In this document: one piece after another, positions 31,324 to 32,198 of the stretch
Position numbering within the stretch: the first letter of the stretch is position 1
How the letters are laid out: each line of letters starts with the position of its first letter
Assembly: GCA_002779825.1 (NCBI GenBank)
Contig: PEVN01000470.1
Location: forward strand, 1 to 32,198
From: Armatimonadetes bacterium CG06_land_8_20_14_3_00_66_21
GTDB taxonomy: Bacteria > Armatimonadota > Abditibacteriia > CG2-30-66-41
Length of the DNA: 32,198 bases
Reading direction: 5' to 3'
Position numbers and translations under genes: made by a program
Notes under the pieces: model-generated
What the model was told of the DNA's origin: nothing
Database searches by the model: none
The model's input: the letters and a program-made list of their open reading frames with translations, nothing else

Positions 31324-32198
31324 CGCTCCTCCCCGGCGGGGCGCACAAGTCCTGCCACGGTGCGGCACAGCGCCGCAGCAGCGGTCAGGGCGGACGCAGG
31401 GCTCAACGCTTCGCGCGCAATGGTGCGGTACGGCGCCTCGCCGGTGAAGATCCGCCAGAGGATCCGCGCGTGAGGGCGATCCTGCCAGTCGGGCAGTCGT
31501 TGCTCCCGCTCCAGAAGCTGCAGCCCCGCCGCCGTCACCAGCGGCACGTGGGAGATCACGTCGTTGCAGCGGAACAGCAGCCGGCCGTAGGCGTTGTCGC
31601 GCACGTACCTCGCCCGACAAGGACCGACGTACCCTTGGACCAACTCCTCCCGAGTCAGGCGGCCGGCCAGGATCATCCGGGCGGCCAGGGAACCCGTGAA
31701 GAACGCCGACTCGATGCCGCCCTTGAGATACCGCGACACGTGGGCGTCGCCGATCACCAGCAGCCGGTCGGTAACGGGGTTGCGCGCGGCGGTCACCGGG
31801 AGCAGCGGATGACAGTGGCAGTAGCTTCGCGGCAGCCGCCAGTTCCTCGGGAAGTGCCGCCGTACCTGCGGGTGCAGCAGGAAGCGCTCGAGGTCGCCGC
31901 GCCGGAGGTGCTGCCCGATGATGGTCACGGTCACGTGTTCGCGCTTGGGGGTGAGCGCGCCGAACCGGATTTTCGGCAACCCCAGCGAGAGGATCTTGAT
32001 CTCTCCGCCATAGGTGCGGTCAAGGAACCCGGCGTCGAGCGGCAGGTCGGCTTGGCAGACGTGGAACGTCGCCGGCCGCCGGTACCCAAAGCCCAACCGC
32101 TCGAACCGCCTCGCCAAGGCGCTGTTGACGCCGAACGCTCCCACGACCACGTCGACTTCGTGCACCTCGCCGCCGGCAATGCGCTCACGGACGCCGTG
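31320..32198 (-). CDS. FAD-dependent oxidoreductase, geranylgeranyl reductase-like (5' end beyond window)
   Basis: The reading frame is open to the window edge, so only the C-terminal roughly 292 residues are visible and the FAD-binding N-terminus is outside. Family features: EVDVVVGAFGVNSALARRFERLGFGYRRPAT (end of the first FAD half), IRFGALTPKREHVTVTIIG, and RLLVIGDAHVSRYLKGGIESAFFTGSLAARMI, the counterpart of the GDAAG...KGI motif, here GDAHVSRYLKGGI. It is paralogous to the next gene, with which it is translationally coupled (ATGA overlap), so the two probably act in one lipid or quinone pathway. A GTG at 32165 could be misread as a start, but coding sequence continues upstream of it. Confidence 0.78.
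   Translation of the reverse strand, partial: HGVRERIAGGEVHEVDVVVGAFGVNSALARRFERLGFGYRRPATFHVCQADLPLDAGFLDRTYGGEIKILSLGLPKIRFGALTPKREHVTVTIIGQHLRRGDLERFLLHPQVRRHFPRNWRLPRSYCHCHPLLPVTAARNPVTDRLLVIGDAHVSRYLKGGIESAFFTGSLAARMILAGRLTREELVQGYVGPCRARYVRDNAYGRLLFRCNDVISHVPLVTAAGLQLLEREQRLPDWQDRPHARILWRIFTGEAPYRTIAREALSPASALTAAAALCRTVAGLVRPAGEER

Overview
The window is high-G+C bacterial chromosome with GTG/ATG starts and clear Shine-Dalgarno sites. Several gene types recur: Tat-exported Gfo/Idh/MocA oxidoreductases, ThuA-like proteins, xylose-isomerase-like TIM barrels, a heparinase II/III protein, right-handed beta-helix proteins, LVIVD propellers and HEAT-repeat proteins. This is typical of saccharolytic environmental bacteria from Planctomycetota, Armatimonadota, Hydrogenedentota and similar lineages. 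The phylum is an inference; there is no rRNA or marker gene to settle it.

Layout. 94-3731 (+): a Gfo/Idh/MocA oxidoreductase, an AbiEi/AbiEii type IV toxin-antitoxin pair and a D-galactonate-dehydratase-like enolase. 3760-4644 (-): a solitary beta-class DNA methyltransferase. 4806-6704 (+): a badly decayed secreted protein. 6822-15833 (+): a Tat-secreted oxidoreductase, a HEAT+ThuA fusion, a VapBC-like pair, a TIM-barrel isomerase, a ThuA protein and a large secreted protein of unknown function. 15834-18179 (+): a 149-bp inverted-repeat element, then a branched-chain amino acid attenuator (leader peptide, antiterminator, terminator) in front of ilvB-ilvN. 18226-19006: an orphan AbrB-type antitoxin (-) and a Phd antitoxin followed by a truncated PIN toxin (+). 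19032-24.8 kb (+): heparinase, a broken LVIVD protein and a broken deacetylase-like gene. 24833-27191 (-): a beta-helix protein and a Phd/VapC pair. 27.2-28.0 kb: debris carrying a likely group II intron domain V. 27997-30029: two divergent TIM-barrel proteins. 30043-32198 (-): two tandem FAD-dependent reductases, the upstream one cut by the window edge.

How the genes fit together (inference). Exported polysaccharide-active proteins (heparinase-type lyase, beta-helix proteins, the large secreted protein) sit with sugar-converting enzymes (Gfo/Idh/MocA, TIM-barrel epimerases, galactonate-dehydratase-like enolase, ThuA). This suggests acidic or modified polysaccharide breakdown, although no transporter is present. 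ilvBN is a separate housekeeping operon.

The most notable features are the complete ilvB attenuator and a repeated pattern of internal deletions. IlvB lacks about 100 residues, including the ThDP-binding GDG...NN region; the secreted protein at 4.8-6.7 kb, the LVIVD protein, the deacetylase-like gene and one VapC toxin are also cut or frameshifted. Either this is a decaying, repeat-rich locus or the assembly has collapsed here.
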